From an uncultured Flavobacteriales bacterium (GTDB taxonomy: Bacteria > Bacteroidota > Bacteroidia > Flavobacteriales > BACL11): DNA of 48,133 bases. A model generated the notes under the pieces. The model saw only the letters and a program-made list of their open reading frames with translations, was not told the origin of the DNA and did not search any database. Location of the stretch: positions 1 through 48,133 of the forward strand of contig CAJWCP010000010.1 of assembly GCA_913031595.1 (NCBI GenBank). The letters run 5' to 3'. This document shows, one piece after another, positions 1 to 9,592 of the stretch (its first letter is position 1; each line of letters starts with the position of its first letter). The position numbers were made by a program, and so were the translations under genes.

Positions 1-41
1 ACTCCTGCTTGTAATAATTCTTTGAAATTTGTTCTTGACAT
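1..41 (-). CDS. rpsB: 30S ribosomal protein S2, N-terminal fragment
   Basis: Only the first 13 codons lie in the window; the gene runs off the left edge. They read MSRTNFKELLQAG, which matches the start of Bacteroidota S2 proteins, and the gene follows rpsI on the same strand, as in the usual rplM-rpsI-rpsB(-tsf) order. The 96-base gap after rpsI holds a possible hairpin. Identification rests on a short peptide plus context, but both agree. Confidence 0.85.
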   Translation of the reverse strand, partial: MSRTNFKELLQAG

Positions 42-66
42 GTTTACTTTCTTTTTTTGCTTAAGC

Positions 67-105
67 AATCATCCGGTAGAAGTTTCACCACTTGTCCTGA
101 TGATT
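67..105 (-). promoter_or_regulatory. Candidate structured leader upstream of rpsB
   Basis: In the rpsI-rpsB gap, bases 67-73 (AATCATC) can pair with 99-105 (GATGATT). An inner AAGT/ACTT stem (80-83 with 90-93) closes a 6-base loop. The hairpin ends 25 bases before the rpsB start codon. Many ribosomal protein genes carry such leaders bound by their own product, so S2 autoregulation is possible. No T tract follows, so it is not a terminator. This is inference from pairing only; no covariation has been examined. Confidence 0.35.
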
Positions 106-137
106 TAGATGCTAAACATTATTAATATTAATTGTTT

Positions 138-524
138 TTATCTCTTAACCCACTGGAACTTTTTTCTTGCTTTCTTCTGTCCAGGCTTTTTTCTCTCAAC
201 AACTCTAGAATCTCTTGTTAACAATCCATCAGCCTTTAAAGGGGCTCTATTATTGACATCCACCTCACATAAAGCTCTTGATATTGCTAGCCTTATTGCT
301 TCAACCTGCCCTGTATTTCCTCCTCCATTAACATTTACCTTAACATTATACTTATCTGAAAGTTCGACAACCTTAAAAGGTTGTTGTAATTTATATTGCA
401 TTGTATCAACTGGAAAATAATCTTTAAAATCTTTTCCATTTATAGTAATATCACCTTTGCCTTTTGATAAATAAACTCTTGCAACAGATGATTTTCTTCT
501 TCCAATAGTGTGAATTGTTTCCAT
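138..524 (-). CDS. rpsI: 30S ribosomal protein S9
   Basis: Small-subunit protein whose C-terminal tail reaches the P-site tRNA. At 128 residues it has the normal length. It shows the family start TIGRRKSSVARVYL (residues 6-19), the middle GGGNTGQVEAIRLAISRAL, and the basic tail ending KKARKKFQWVKR with the conserved final Lys-Arg. It starts 3 bases after the rplM stop, so the two are co-transcribed and probably translationally coupled. The 103-residue reading frame on the opposite strand is a shadow. Confidence 0.97.
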   Translation of the reverse strand: METIHTIGRRKSSVARVYLSKGKGDITINGKDFKDYFPVDTMQYKLQQPFKVVELSDKYNVKVNVNGGGNTGQVEAIRLAISRALCEVDVNNRAPLKADGLLTRDSRVVERKKPGQKKARKKFQWVKR

Positions 525-527
525 ATG

Positions 528-986
528 TTATCTTAAATCATTTAAATTAAGTAGCGTTGGATTTTGCGCCTTCTGATTATGTTCATCCCCTTCATATATA
601 TAACAATTCCTTAAAATTGCAGCACCTAATTTATTCTTAGGCAGCATTCCCTTAATAGCATGCCGTACAACAGACGTCCCATCCTTTACAAGCATCTCTG
701 CAGGAGTTTTTCTTTTCTGTCCTCCAGGATATCCAGTATGACTAAATATTTCCCTATTAGACATTTTATTACCTGTCATGACAATCTTATCTGCATTAAT
801 AATAATCACATAATCACCACAATCTGAATGCGGAGTATAATTTGTTTTATACTTTCCTCTAAGAATTTTTGCAATTTTAGATGCCATTCTTCCAAGAATT
901 TGTCCATTTGCATCAACTAAATGCCATTTTTTATCAGCATTCTCTTTATTAATTGAAAGTGTTCTATAACTTAATGTATTCACCAT
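528..986 (-). CDS. rplM: 50S ribosomal protein L13
   Basis: Early-assembling large-subunit protein. The 152 residues include the typical WHLVDANGQILGRMAS segment (22-37), the GDYVIIINADKI strand (57-68) and the AIKGMLPKNKLG helix. It is first in the rplM-rpsI-rpsB operon. A well-formed Bacteroidota promoter sits just upstream (1005-1033), leaving a short leader of roughly 15 bases. Nothing unusual in sequence or length. Confidence 0.97.
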   Translation of the reverse strand: MVNTLSYRTLSINKENADKKWHLVDANGQILGRMASKIAKILRGKYKTNYTPHSDCGDYVIIINADKIVMTGNKMSNREIFSHTGYPGGQKRKTPAEMLVKDGTSVVRHAIKGMLPKNKLGAAILRNCYIYEGDEHNQKAQNPTLLNLNDLR

Positions 987-1004
987 AAATTATTTTAAGG
1001 GGTG

Positions 1005-1033
1005 CAAATCTACACTTTTTTATAATTATACAA
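1005..1033 (-). promoter_or_regulatory. Promoter of the rplM-rpsI-rpsB operon
   Basis: Read on the minus strand, TAGATTTG (1005-1012) matches the Bacteroidota -7 consensus TAnnTTTG. A TTG (1031-1033) lies 18 bases upstream, at the spacing expected for the -33 element of the primary sigma factor in this phylum. It lies 18 bases before the rplM start codon. Confidence 0.7.
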
Positions 1034-1053
1034 AATTTTATCAAAGATTATTG

Positions 1054-2241
1054 TCATATAAGTTTTAGCTCCTTGCCTACCTTTACAAAGGCTTCTACAG
1101 CGAGATCTAAATGATCTATAGAATGAGCTGCTGAAATCTGCACTCTTATTCTAGCTTCTTCTTTAGGCACTACAGGGAAAAAGAACCCAATTACATAAAT
1201 CCCTTCAAGAAGCAATTTATCTGCCATATTCTGTGCAAGCTTAGCATCATATAACATAACAGGAACTATAGGGTGTTTACCTTGTTTTATGTCGAAGCCC
1301 GCATTGATCATATTTTTCCTAAAATAAGCTGAATTACTCTCTAATTTGTCACGAAGATCAGTTGTAGAGTCTAATAGTTCTATAACCTTAGTAGCTGCTC
1401 CAACTATTGAAGGCGCTAATGAATTTGAAAACAAATATGGTCGAGATTTTTGACGTAACATTTCTATAATTTCCTTTTTCCCAGAGGTAAATCCACCCAT
1501 GCTCCCCCCCAAAGCCTTACCTAATGTAGATGTAATAATATCAACTCTTCCGATAACATTACAATACTCATGAGTCCCTCTTCCTGTTTTTCCTATAAAT
1601 CCAGTGGCATGGGAATCATCAACCATAACTAGAGCTTCATATTTTTCTGCTAAATCACATATCCTCTGTAAATTTGCAATGTATCCATCCATAGAGAAAA
1701 CTCCATCTGTAACAATAATTCTATTTCTTTGCTCTTGAGCTTTTATTAATTGATTCTCTAAATCAATCATATCATTATTATTATATCTATACCGTACAGC
1801 TTTACACAATCTTACTCCATCAATAATAGAGGCATGATTTAATGAGTCTGATATAATGGCATCCTCATCTGTAAAAAGAGGCTCAAAAAGTCCCCCATTA
1901 GCATCAAAAGCTGCTGCATATAATATCGTGTCTTCCATGCCTAAGAATTCTGAGATTCTTTTTTCAAGATTCTTGTGAATATCTTGCGTTCCACAAATAA
2001 AACGGACAGATGACATCCCATATCCATGAGTATCTAAAGCCTCTTTAGCTGCTTGAATAACAGCTGGATGAGAAGAGAGTCCTAAATAATTATTCGCACA
2101 AAAATTTAAAACTTCTTCTCCTGTACTGACACAAATTAATGCCCCTTGAGGGTTTATAATAACTCTTTCTTTTTTAAATAAACCATTCTCTTTTATTTCT
2201 TCTAATTGATTACTTAATTGATTTTGAATATTTCCTAGCAT
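1054..2241 (-). CDS. kbl: Glycine C-acetyltransferase (2-amino-3-ketobutyrate CoA ligase)
   Basis: PLP enzyme that cleaves 2-amino-3-ketobutyrate with CoA to glycine and acetyl-CoA, the second step of threonine degradation after threonine dehydrogenase (Tdh, not seen here). The 395 residues match the alpha-oxoamine synthase family: [13 protein letters not shown] near 47-59, [11 protein letters not shown] (207-217), and the PLP-binding Lys242 in TLGKALGG. The [15 protein letters not shown] segment (72-86) is typical of Kbl rather than BioF or serine palmitoyltransferase. It lies downstream of gdhA on the same strand but beyond a terminator, so it probably has its own promoter. A run of seven C (1504-1510) falls in the codons around Lys242. 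Confidence 0.93.
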   Translation of the reverse strand: MLGNIQNQLSNQLEEIKENGLFKKERVIINPQGALICVSTGEEVLNFCANNYLGLSSHPAVIQAAKEALDTHGYGMSSVRFICGTQDIHKNLEKRISEFLGMEDTILYAAAFDANGGLFEPLFTDEDAIISDSLNHASIIDGVRLCKAVRYRYNNNDMIDLENQLIKAQEQRNRIIVTDGVFSMDGYIANLQRICDLAEKYEALVMVDDSHATGFIGKTGRGTHEYCNVIGRVDIITSTLGKALGGSMGGFTSGKKEIIEMLRQKSRPYLFSNSLAPSIVGAATKVIELLDSTTDLRDKLESNSAYFRKNMINAGFDIKQGKHPIVPVMLYDAKLAQNMADKLLLEGIYVIGFFFPVVPKEEARIRVQISAAHSIDHLDLAVEAFVKVGKELKLI

Positions 2242-2281
2242 ATTTATTCTATATTTATTATAACACCTCTAAACCAAATAA

Positions 2282-2305
2282 AAAGGGAGGTTAAGTCCTC
2301 CCTTT
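2282..2305 (-). terminator. Intrinsic terminator after gdhA
   Basis: A perfect 9-bp stem, AAAGGGAGG (2282-2290) with CCTCCCTTT (2297-2305), encloses a 6-base loop. On the minus strand it is followed by a T-rich run. It lies between the gdhA stop and the kbl start. It also has T-rich sequence on the plus side and may work in both directions. Confidence 0.8.
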
Positions 2306-2328
2306 ATTTTTATTCATAAGCCTTTTCT

Positions 2329-3675
<1,347 letters not shown>

Positions 3676-3712
3676 TTAATTTTATATTGCTTTTCTAAAT
3701 CACAAATTGAGA

Positions 3713-3741
3713 CAAATGTATATTATTTTTCTAAAGAGCAA
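3713..3741 (-). promoter_or_regulatory. Promoter of gdhA
   Basis: On the minus strand TACATTTG (3713-3720) matches the TAnnTTTG -7 element, with TTG (3739-3741, part of TTTTG) 18 bases upstream. This is the same spacing as the rplM promoter. The predicted leader is about 40 bases. Confidence 0.65.
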
Positions 3742-3849
3742 AAGTTTTATTTATGGTTCTTATAAATTTTAAAATTACTATCTAGCTCTGTATGTCTTTA
3801 TTATTTCTTGATATTACTTTTGAATTTCTCTTCCTCTCATTCTATTTTC

Positions 3850-3857
3850 TATATTTG
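3850..3857 (+). promoter_or_regulatory. -7 element for the TonB receptor-kdsB pair
   Basis: TATATTTG matches TAnnTTTG, 23 bases before the start codon at 3881. The nearest TTTTG upstream (3818-3822) is too far for a good -33 element, so the call rests on the -7 box. Confidence 0.4.
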
Positions 3858-3880
3858 TGAAATAATTAGTCTCATTAAGT

Positions 3881-6322
3881 ATGAAAAACCTTTGTCTAAT
3901 ATTATTGTTTATCTCTTTTAATTACGCAGTATTTGGACAAACTGTTACTGGTGTAGTTTTAGATAAGTCTTCAAAAGAAGCATTAATTGGTGTAAATATT
4001 ATATTAGAAGATGGTAGCGGAACAGCTACAGATATATTTGGCAAATATACTCTTAAAGCAAAAAATGGAACTAACACTATTACTTTTAAATATATTGGAT
4101 ATGAAAATGAGATAAAAAAAATCACTCTTCAGGAAAATGAAGAAAAAACAGTAAACATTAATCTTAATTCTAGTTCCGAAATATTAAATACAGTTGTTAT
4201 CTCAGCAGGTAAATTTGAACAAAAATTAGAGGAAATCACCGTATCTATGGAGGTTATTAAACCTAGTCTAATTGAAAACAAAAATACAACCGATATACAA
4301 ACAGCTATGGATCAAGTTCCGGGGGTAAATATTACTGATGGGCAAGCAAATATTAGAGGAGGAAGTGGTTGGAGTTATGGTGCGGGGACCAGAGTATCTG
4401 TTTTAGTAGATGATATGCCTTTAATTTCTGGAGATGCTGGTCAAGTACAATGGAAACTTATTGCAACTGAGAATATTAACCAGGTAGAGGTAATAAAAGG
4501 GGCTTCTTCTGCACTTTATGGATCTTCAGCCTTAAATGGTATTATAAATATACGTACCGCTTTCCCTAGTCAAAAAGATATCGATAAACATAAACTTCCT
4601 GGATATACAAAAATAAATATGCATTATGGATTAATTGATAATGCAAAAAGAGAGGTCTTAAATTGGCGTGGGGAAAGAGGGGTTTTTAGAGGGATTGAAT
4701 TTCTACATGCCATGAAAATAGATAATCTTGATTTATCCTTAGGTGGTAATATTTTTAAAGATAATGGATACAGACTAGACGAGATAACAGATAGAAAAAG
4801 ATTTAATCTTAATTCAACCTATAAAAGCAAGAAAGTAAAAGGATTATCATTTGGCTTAAATGCTAACTTTCTTTTTCAATCAACTGGATCTGCTCTAATA
4901 TGGAATAGTTTAGACGAGGCTTATATCCCCTTAGATAGTGCAATAACAACAACAAATGGAGACACCTATAATATTGACCCTTCAATAACATATATGAAAG
5001 GGAATAATAAACATACCCTAAGAACACGATATTTAAAAGTTATTAATGACAATAGCACTAAAGGAAAGGATGAAGAGCAAGATAATGCATCTAAAACTTT
5101 TTATAGTGATTATCAATGGCAGAAAAATATTAAGAAAAATGACTTAATATTTACAGTAGGAACAACGAATGAAATTGTATATGCTCGTGCTGCACTATTT
5201 AATGGAAAGAATAATCGAATAAATAATGCTCTCTATACTCAAATAGATAAGAAATATGGAAGATTAAATCTATCTTTAGGGGCTAGATATGAGAGTTTTC
5301 AATTAAAATCTGATAAAACACATGTTATTAATGGAGATACTATAAACAGTTTTTCAGCAGCAAGACCCATATTTAGAACTGGATTAAATTATCAATTAGC
5401 AGAAGCAACTTATATTAGAACCTCATGGGGTCAAGGATATCGTTTCCCTTCAATGGCTGAACTTTTCATCTCCACAGAAGTTGCAGGTGGTATTGAAGTT
5501 TATCCAAACCCGGAATTAAAACCTGAAAGTGGATGGAGTGCTGAAATTGGTATAAAGCAAGGATTAAAAGCTGGAACTTGGGCAGGCTATTTAGATATTG
5601 CTGCTTTTTTAATGCAATACGATGATATGATGGAGTTTACTTTTGGACAGTGGGGAGAAGACAATGGGGATGCTAACTTTTATGGGCTTGGGTTTAAATC
5701 TGTCAATATTGGGAATACTCAAATAAGTGGTATAGAAGTGAGCTTAAGTGGTCAAGGAAAAATTAATAACAACACAACAATTAATCTACTAGCAGGCTAT
5801 ACTTATATGAATCCAATATCATTAACGCCTAATGATGTATACGAATCATATGAAGACTCAACAATTATTGAAGTATATCTAGTAGGCAGTGATGGTGAAT
5901 ATCTTCCTGGAGAGTGGATATCCGATATCACATACAACAATAGTAGTTCTGACCCATCTGTTTTAAAATACAGATATAAGCATCTTGCAAAAATTGATGC
6001 AGAATTAATTTATAAAAGATTATCACTAGGAAGTAGTGTGCGATATAATGACTTTATGAAAAATATTGATGCAATCTTTACAGATAGAACAATAAATGAA
6101 GGGTTTGGGCCTATTGAAGCGGTAATCCCTGGCATTAATGAAGCAAGAGATAAATTTTTAAATGGGGACATAATAATTGATGCGAGAATGGGATATCAAC
6201 TAAATGATATATTGCGAGTTGGGTTTGTAGTTAACAATGTACTAAATCGCGAGTATATGACAAGACCTGCTAATATGATGCCTCCAAGAACTTTTGCTTT
6301 ACAATGTAATCTAAAAATATAA
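3881..6322 (+). CDS. TonB-dependent outer-membrane receptor
   Basis: Outer-membrane active transporter of 813 residues. A signal peptide (about 1-19, ending VFGQ) is followed by a carboxypeptidase-D-like regulatory domain (about 20-105, TVTGVVLDKSSKEALIGVNI). The plug domain comes next (about 120-225, with VPGVNITDGQANIRGG and VIKGASSALYGSSALNGIINI). The rest is a 22-strand-type barrel with many aromatic-ended strands. Substrate is unknown: the plug resembles siderophore/cobalamin-type receptors more than the SusC starch type, and no SusD-like partner gene follows. The stop overlaps the kdsB start by one base (TAATG), so the two are probably translated together, although kdsB acts in LPS synthesis. 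Confidence 0.9.
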   Translation: MKNLCLILLFISFNYAVFGQTVTGVVLDKSSKEALIGVNIILEDGSGTATDIFGKYTLKAKNGTNTITFKYIGYENEIKKITLQENEEKTVNINLNSSSEILNTVVISAGKFEQKLEEITVSMEVIKPSLIENKNTTDIQTAMDQVPGVNITDGQANIRGGSGWSYGAGTRVSVLVDDMPLISGDAGQVQWKLIATENINQVEVIKGASSALYGSSALNGIINIRTAFPSQKDIDKHKLPGYTKINMHYGLIDNAKREVLNWRGERGVFRGIEFLHAMKIDNLDLSLGGNIFKDNGYRLDEITDRKRFNLNSTYKSKKVKGLSFGLNANFLFQSTGSALIWNSLDEAYIPLDSAITTTNGDTYNIDPSITYMKGNNKHTLRTRYLKVINDNSTKGKDEEQDNASKTFYSDYQWQKNIKKNDLIFTVGTTNEIVYARAALFNGKNNRINNALYTQIDKKYGRLNLSLGARYESFQLKSDKTHVINGDTINSFSAARPIFRTGLNYQLAEATYIRTSWGQGYRFPSMAELFISTEVAGGIEVYPNPELKPESGWSAEIGIKQGLKAGTWAGYLDIAAFLMQYDDMMEFTFGQWGEDNGDANFYGLGFKSVNIGNTQISGIEVSLSGQGKINNNTTINLLAGYTYMNPISLTPNDVYESYEDSTIIEVYLVGSDGEYLPGEWISDITYNNSSSDPSVLKYRYKHLAKIDAELIYKRLSLGSSVRYNDFMKNIDAIFTDRTINEGFGPIEAVIPGINEARDKFLNGDIIIDARMGYQLNDILRVGFVVNNVLNREYMTRPANMMPPRTFALQCNLKI

Positions 6323-7035
6323 TGTTTGTGGTTGGGATAATACCTGCTCGATATAAATCAACTAGATTTCCGGGTAAACCATTAGCAGAAATTTCTGGCA
6401 AGACGATGATTCAAAGAGTCTATGAGCAGGCCAAAAAATGTTCTCTTCTATCTAAAATAATAGTTGCAACAGATGATAAAGAAATATTTGAGCATGTCAT
6501 TACGTTTGGCGGAAAAGCTGTCATGACAAAAGAAAGTCATGCTTCTGGAACTGAAAGATGTAATGAAGTAGCAAAAAAAAAATACCCATCTGCAGATATT
6601 ATTATCAATATTCAAGGGGACCAACCATATATAGATCCAGACCAAATATCAACACTAATTAAACTATTTAATAATACAGAAGTTAGTATTGGAACTCTTG
6701 CAAAGAAAATAGATACTATAGAAGACATGCAAAACCCAAATTGTGTTAAAGTAATATTTGACGCACAAAATAGAGCTGTTAATTTTTGTAGAAAAGTTAA
6801 AAATCCAAAAGAGGGGGAATCATATTATAAGCATATTGGAATTTATGGCTATAAAATCAAAACTCTAACTGAAATTTGTAATTTAGAAAAATCAAAAAAT
6901 GAGATAAAAGAACAACTTGAGCAGTTAAGATGGATAGATAATAATTATACAATTAACGTAGGAATTACTACTATTGATTCTGTCTCAGTTGACACTTTAG
7001 AGGATATCTTAAATATTAGATCTAACTTGAGATAA
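6322..7035 (+). CDS. kdsB: 3-deoxy-manno-octulosonate cytidylyltransferase
   Basis: Cytoplasmic enzyme that activates Kdo to CMP-Kdo, the donor for the inner core of LPS. The 237 residues are slightly shorter than the 248 of E. coli. The nucleotide-binding loop IPARYKSTRFPGKPL (7-21) and the NIQGDQPYI motif near 94-102 define the family, and the later VNFCRK and YKHIGIYGYK segments also fit. The start overlaps the stop of the upstream TonB receptor. A run of ten A (6573-6582) encodes part of AKKKY and is a possible slippage site, but the frame is intact. Confidence 0.94.
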   Translation: MFVVGIIPARYKSTRFPGKPLAEISGKTMIQRVYEQAKKCSLLSKIIVATDDKEIFEHVITFGGKAVMTKESHASGTERCNEVAKKKYPSADIIINIQGDQPYIDPDQISTLIKLFNNTEVSIGTLAKKIDTIEDMQNPNCVKVIFDAQNRAVNFCRKVKNPKEGESYYKHIGIYGYKIKTLTEICNLEKSKNEIKEQLEQLRWIDNNYTINVGITTIDSVSVDTLEDILNIRSNLR

Positions 7036-7041
7036 TTTTTT

Positions 7042-7049
7042 TAATTTTG
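7042..7049 (+). promoter_or_regulatory. -7 element placed 5 bases from the start codon
   Basis: TAATTTTG matches TAnnTTTG and ends 5 bases before the ATG at 7055. If used, the transcript would be leaderless or nearly so. No TTG lies at the proper -33 distance. Confidence 0.35.
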
Positions 7050-7054
7050 TCACG

Positions 7055-8056
7055 ATGAACAAGTCAGTATCACATTATATTTCTGAGCTATTATTTTTAC
7101 ATGATTGTGTTGTTTTGCCTGAATTTGGCGGGTTTGTTGGTAACAAACAATCTGCAAAATTAAATACAATCACAAGTGAACTTCTTCCCCCTTCAAAACA
7201 ATTATTATTTAATAAAAATTTAACAACAAATGATGGTTTATTAATTAATCATATTGCGAATCAAGAAGGTATCACAAATAAAAAAGCAAAAAAAGAAGTA
7301 GAAAAGTTTATTAATAATATCAATAAAACACTAACTGACAAAAGAGTACTACGTATTAAAGATATTGGTATTTTCTCATTAGGAGAAGAAAATAATATCC
7401 TCTTCCTTCAAGATAAAAAGATTAATTATAATCTTGCGTCTTTTGGTATGGAAAAAATAGTTCGTAAAAATATATCTCGAATAACAATTGAAAAGAAAGT
7501 TGATGAAACTATTGAAATTATTAAAAAAACAAAAAAACAACCAAAATTTATGTTGCGAGCAGCGGCTATTATCCTACCATTATTTACTCTTTCTTATCTG
7601 AGTATTTCTCAACAAGAAAATATTAGTTTAGTTTATGCAAAAATGGGACAATTAAACTTAAATCCTGCTCACTCAATAATAGAGAAAGTTGATGAAGCTG
7701 AAGAGTCATCAAAAACTAAAAAAATAATCATTGAAGCAAATGAAAACAATATTGTTGAAAAATTAAATGAAACTGTTATTGAGCCAAGTTTAACGATTGA
7801 AAATGAAGAAGAATATCAAACTTTAAATGTATTAGAAAATAAACGATTTTATATTATCGCTGGAGCCTTTTCTGAAGAAAGAAATGCCTATAAATTAATC
7901 AACCAACTGCGTAAAAAAGACTATGACCCTGAAATTATAGATGGGGGGACTTTATTAAGAGTGAGTTATAATTCATTTGAAAATAAAGAATTAGCAATTT
8001 CTGTGCTGAATGAAATCAGAAAAGAAAATAGATCTGCGTGGCTACTTACTAAATAA
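7055..8056 (+). CDS. HU-CCDC81-type / SPOR domain membrane protein
   Basis: Probable cell-envelope protein of 333 residues. The N-terminal half (about 1-135) resembles the paired HU-like domains known from CCDC81-type bacterial proteins: HDCVVLPEFGGFVGN at 16-30, then KKAKKEVEKFINNINKTL and a GIFSLGEENNILF strand. One membrane segment follows (about 165-185). A charged linker leads to a C-terminal SPOR domain (about 262-333, RFYIIAGAFSEERNAYKLINQL), which binds glycan strands stripped of peptide at division sites. The order suggests a cytoplasmic HU-like part and a periplasmic peptidoglycan-binding part. The exact role is unknown. It lies 19 bases after kdsB. Confidence 0.8.
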   Translation: MNKSVSHYISELLFLHDCVVLPEFGGFVGNKQSAKLNTITSELLPPSKQLLFNKNLTTNDGLLINHIANQEGITNKKAKKEVEKFINNINKTLTDKRVLRIKDIGIFSLGEENNILFLQDKKINYNLASFGMEKIVRKNISRITIEKKVDETIEIIKKTKKQPKFMLRAAAIILPLFTLSYLSISQQENISLVYAKMGQLNLNPAHSIIEKVDEAEESSKTKKIIIEANENNIVEKLNETVIEPSLTIENEEEYQTLNVLENKRFYIIAGAFSEERNAYKLINQLRKKDYDPEIIDGGTLLRVSYNSFENKELAISVLNEIRKENRSAWLLTK

Positions 8057-8062
8057 ATATTT

Positions 8063-8572
8063 ATGAAACCGAAAAATGCTAGCGATTCTCTGTCAATTAC
8101 AACAGAAATTGTTCTGCCAAATGATACTAATAACTTAAATAATCTAATGGGAGGAAGATTACTACATTGGATGGATATCGCCGCGGCTATATCAGCATAT
8201 AGGCATTGTGGGAGAATTGTTGTAACAGCATCTGTTAATCATGTTTCTTTTACTGAAGCTATTCCTGCTGGAAGTATAGTAACCTTAGAGGCTAAAGTTT
8301 CTCGCGCATTCACTTCATCAATGGAAGTATATGTTGATGTCTGGATGGAAAACCGAGAGGCAAAAGGTAAGGTTAAGTGTAATGATGCTATTTACACTTT
8401 TGTAGCCGTGGATCAATTAGGCACACCTATTGATGTTCCAGAATTAATTCCTAATACAGAAGAAGAGAAGAAAAGATTTGATTCAGCATTAAGAAGAAGA
8501 CAACTTTCTTTAATATTATCAGGAAGAATGAAGGCAAAAGACGCAACAGAATTAAAAGCATTATTTGAATAA
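8063..8572 (+). CDS. Acyl-CoA thioesterase (hotdog fold)
   Basis: Hydrolyses acyl-CoA to free fatty acid and CoA in the cytoplasm; chain-length preference cannot be read from the sequence. The 169 residues form one hotdog domain with NNLMGGRLLHWMDIAAAISA (26-45), including Asp38 in the WMD motif, and the later HVSFTEAIPAGSIVTLEAKV strand pair. This pattern fits the YciA/BACH group rather than the 4-hydroxybenzoyl-CoA group. The C-terminal 35 residues are a charged helix. It follows the SPOR protein by 6 bases and is likely in the same transcript. Confidence 0.88.
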   Translation: MKPKNASDSLSITTEIVLPNDTNNLNNLMGGRLLHWMDIAAAISAYRHCGRIVVTASVNHVSFTEAIPAGSIVTLEAKVSRAFTSSMEVYVDVWMENREAKGKVKCNDAIYTFVAVDQLGTPIDVPELIPNTEEEKKRFDSALRRRQLSLILSGRMKAKDATELKALFE

Positions 8573-8589
8573 TCTATTAATAAGATCTC

Positions 8590-9555
8590 CTATAGTAGGG
8601 CTATAACGTTATCATATATCTCCTGCGTACTAATAGTTTTAACACAACCTTCTTTAGAGAATTTGCAAGAACTACCATGCCTTGAGCAAGGATACTGAGA
8701 TTGTTTTGATAATAGCTCTATACTAGTATTCTTTGCTATATATGGACTAAAACCTAAAGAAGGTTTCGTGCAGCCCCAAAAAGATATCAATGGTATATCA
8801 AAACATGTTCCTATATGCATCATTCCCGTATCATTAGTCAATAATAATTGACTATGTTTAATCAAATATGCAGATTCGTCTATAGATAATCTTCCGCAAA
8901 AGTTGACTACATCATTAGATTTTATTTTGCTAACTATTTCGTCTCCTATCACTCTTTCATTATTTCCTCCTAATAAAATAACTGGAAGATCCAGTCTATT
9001 AATAACAGTCTGGATCTGCTTAACAGATAATCTTTTCTGAACATAATTACCTCCTATACTCCACGCAACATAATCCTGATTTATATTATAATTAATCTTA
9101 CTCGTGCTATCTATAAAATAATCTAACCCATTATTATCATTATGAATATTTAATTTTTCTACTGTTTTAAAATATCTATCTACAACATGATTTTTAAGTA
9201 AATTAATTCCAAAATAAATCAGTAGCTGTCTTTTAATAGTTTGTTTAGAAACCGTATATGACTTGACTTTTAAATTCCACTTAATGCGTGAAGATCTTAG
9301 GTTATTTTGAAGATCAATAATTATATCATATCTTTCTTCTTTTAATGATTCTATAATTTGTGATAAATTATAATTAAATGCAACTGTTTTTTTGATGTTG
9401 GGGTTAGTGTTAAGTAAGCCTACATACTCTTTCTTTGTTAAATAATCTATCTCTGCATTTATTTGCTGTTTAATACATCTTATAACTGGTGTTGTTAAAA
9501 TAATATCGCCAATAGAACTAAATCTTATAACTAGTATTTTAAGTTTCTTTGACAC
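8590..9555 (-). CDS. Glycosyltransferase family 9 (heptosyltransferase-like)
   Basis: Predicted LPS-core or related surface-glycan glycosyltransferase of 321 residues. The N-terminus KILVIRFSSIGDIILTTPVIR (5-25) is the acceptor-side signature of GT9, and TNDTGMMHIGTCFDIPLISFWG near 240-261 is the nucleotide-sugar half. The start is GTG at 9553-9555: no ATG occurs nearby, and the family alignment begins right after this codon. The gene is divergent from tatD across 37 bases, with no terminator visible after it. Sugar donor and acceptor are unknown. Confidence 0.88.
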   Translation of the reverse strand: MSKKLKILVIRFSSIGDIILTTPVIRCIKQQINAEIDYLTKKEYVGLLNTNPNIKKTVAFNYNLSQIIESLKEERYDIIIDLQNNLRSSRIKWNLKVKSYTVSKQTIKRQLLIYFGINLLKNHVVDRYFKTVEKLNIHNDNNGLDYFIDSTSKINYNINQDYVAWSIGGNYVQKRLSVKQIQTVINRLDLPVILLGGNNERVIGDEIVSKIKSNDVVNFCGRLSIDESAYLIKHSQLLLTNDTGMMHIGTCFDIPLISFWGCTKPSLGFSPYIAKNTSIELLSKQSQYPCSRHGSSCKFSKEGCVKTISTQEIYDNVIALL

Positions 9556-9579
9556 TGTGTAAAATTATACAATTTATCC

Positions 9580-9587
9580 TAATTTTG
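9580..9587 (+). promoter_or_regulatory. -7 element placed 5 bases from the tatD start
   Basis: TAATTTTG matches TAnnTTTG and ends 5 bases before the ATG at 9593, in the short divergent gap with the GT9 gene. It implies a leaderless or near-leaderless mRNA. A convincing -33 TTG is not present. Confidence 0.4.
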
Positions 9588-9592
9588 CCAAT

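Noticed and set aside
109-420. Plus-strand open frame of 103 codons opposite rpsI
   Set aside because: It lies within the coding region of a clear S9 gene in the opposite strand and shows no family features.
1504-1510. C7 run in kbl as a phase-variation switch
   Set aside because: It encodes the glycines next to PLP-binding Lys242 in a housekeeping enzyme; a switch here is unlikely and the run fits normal GGG codon use.
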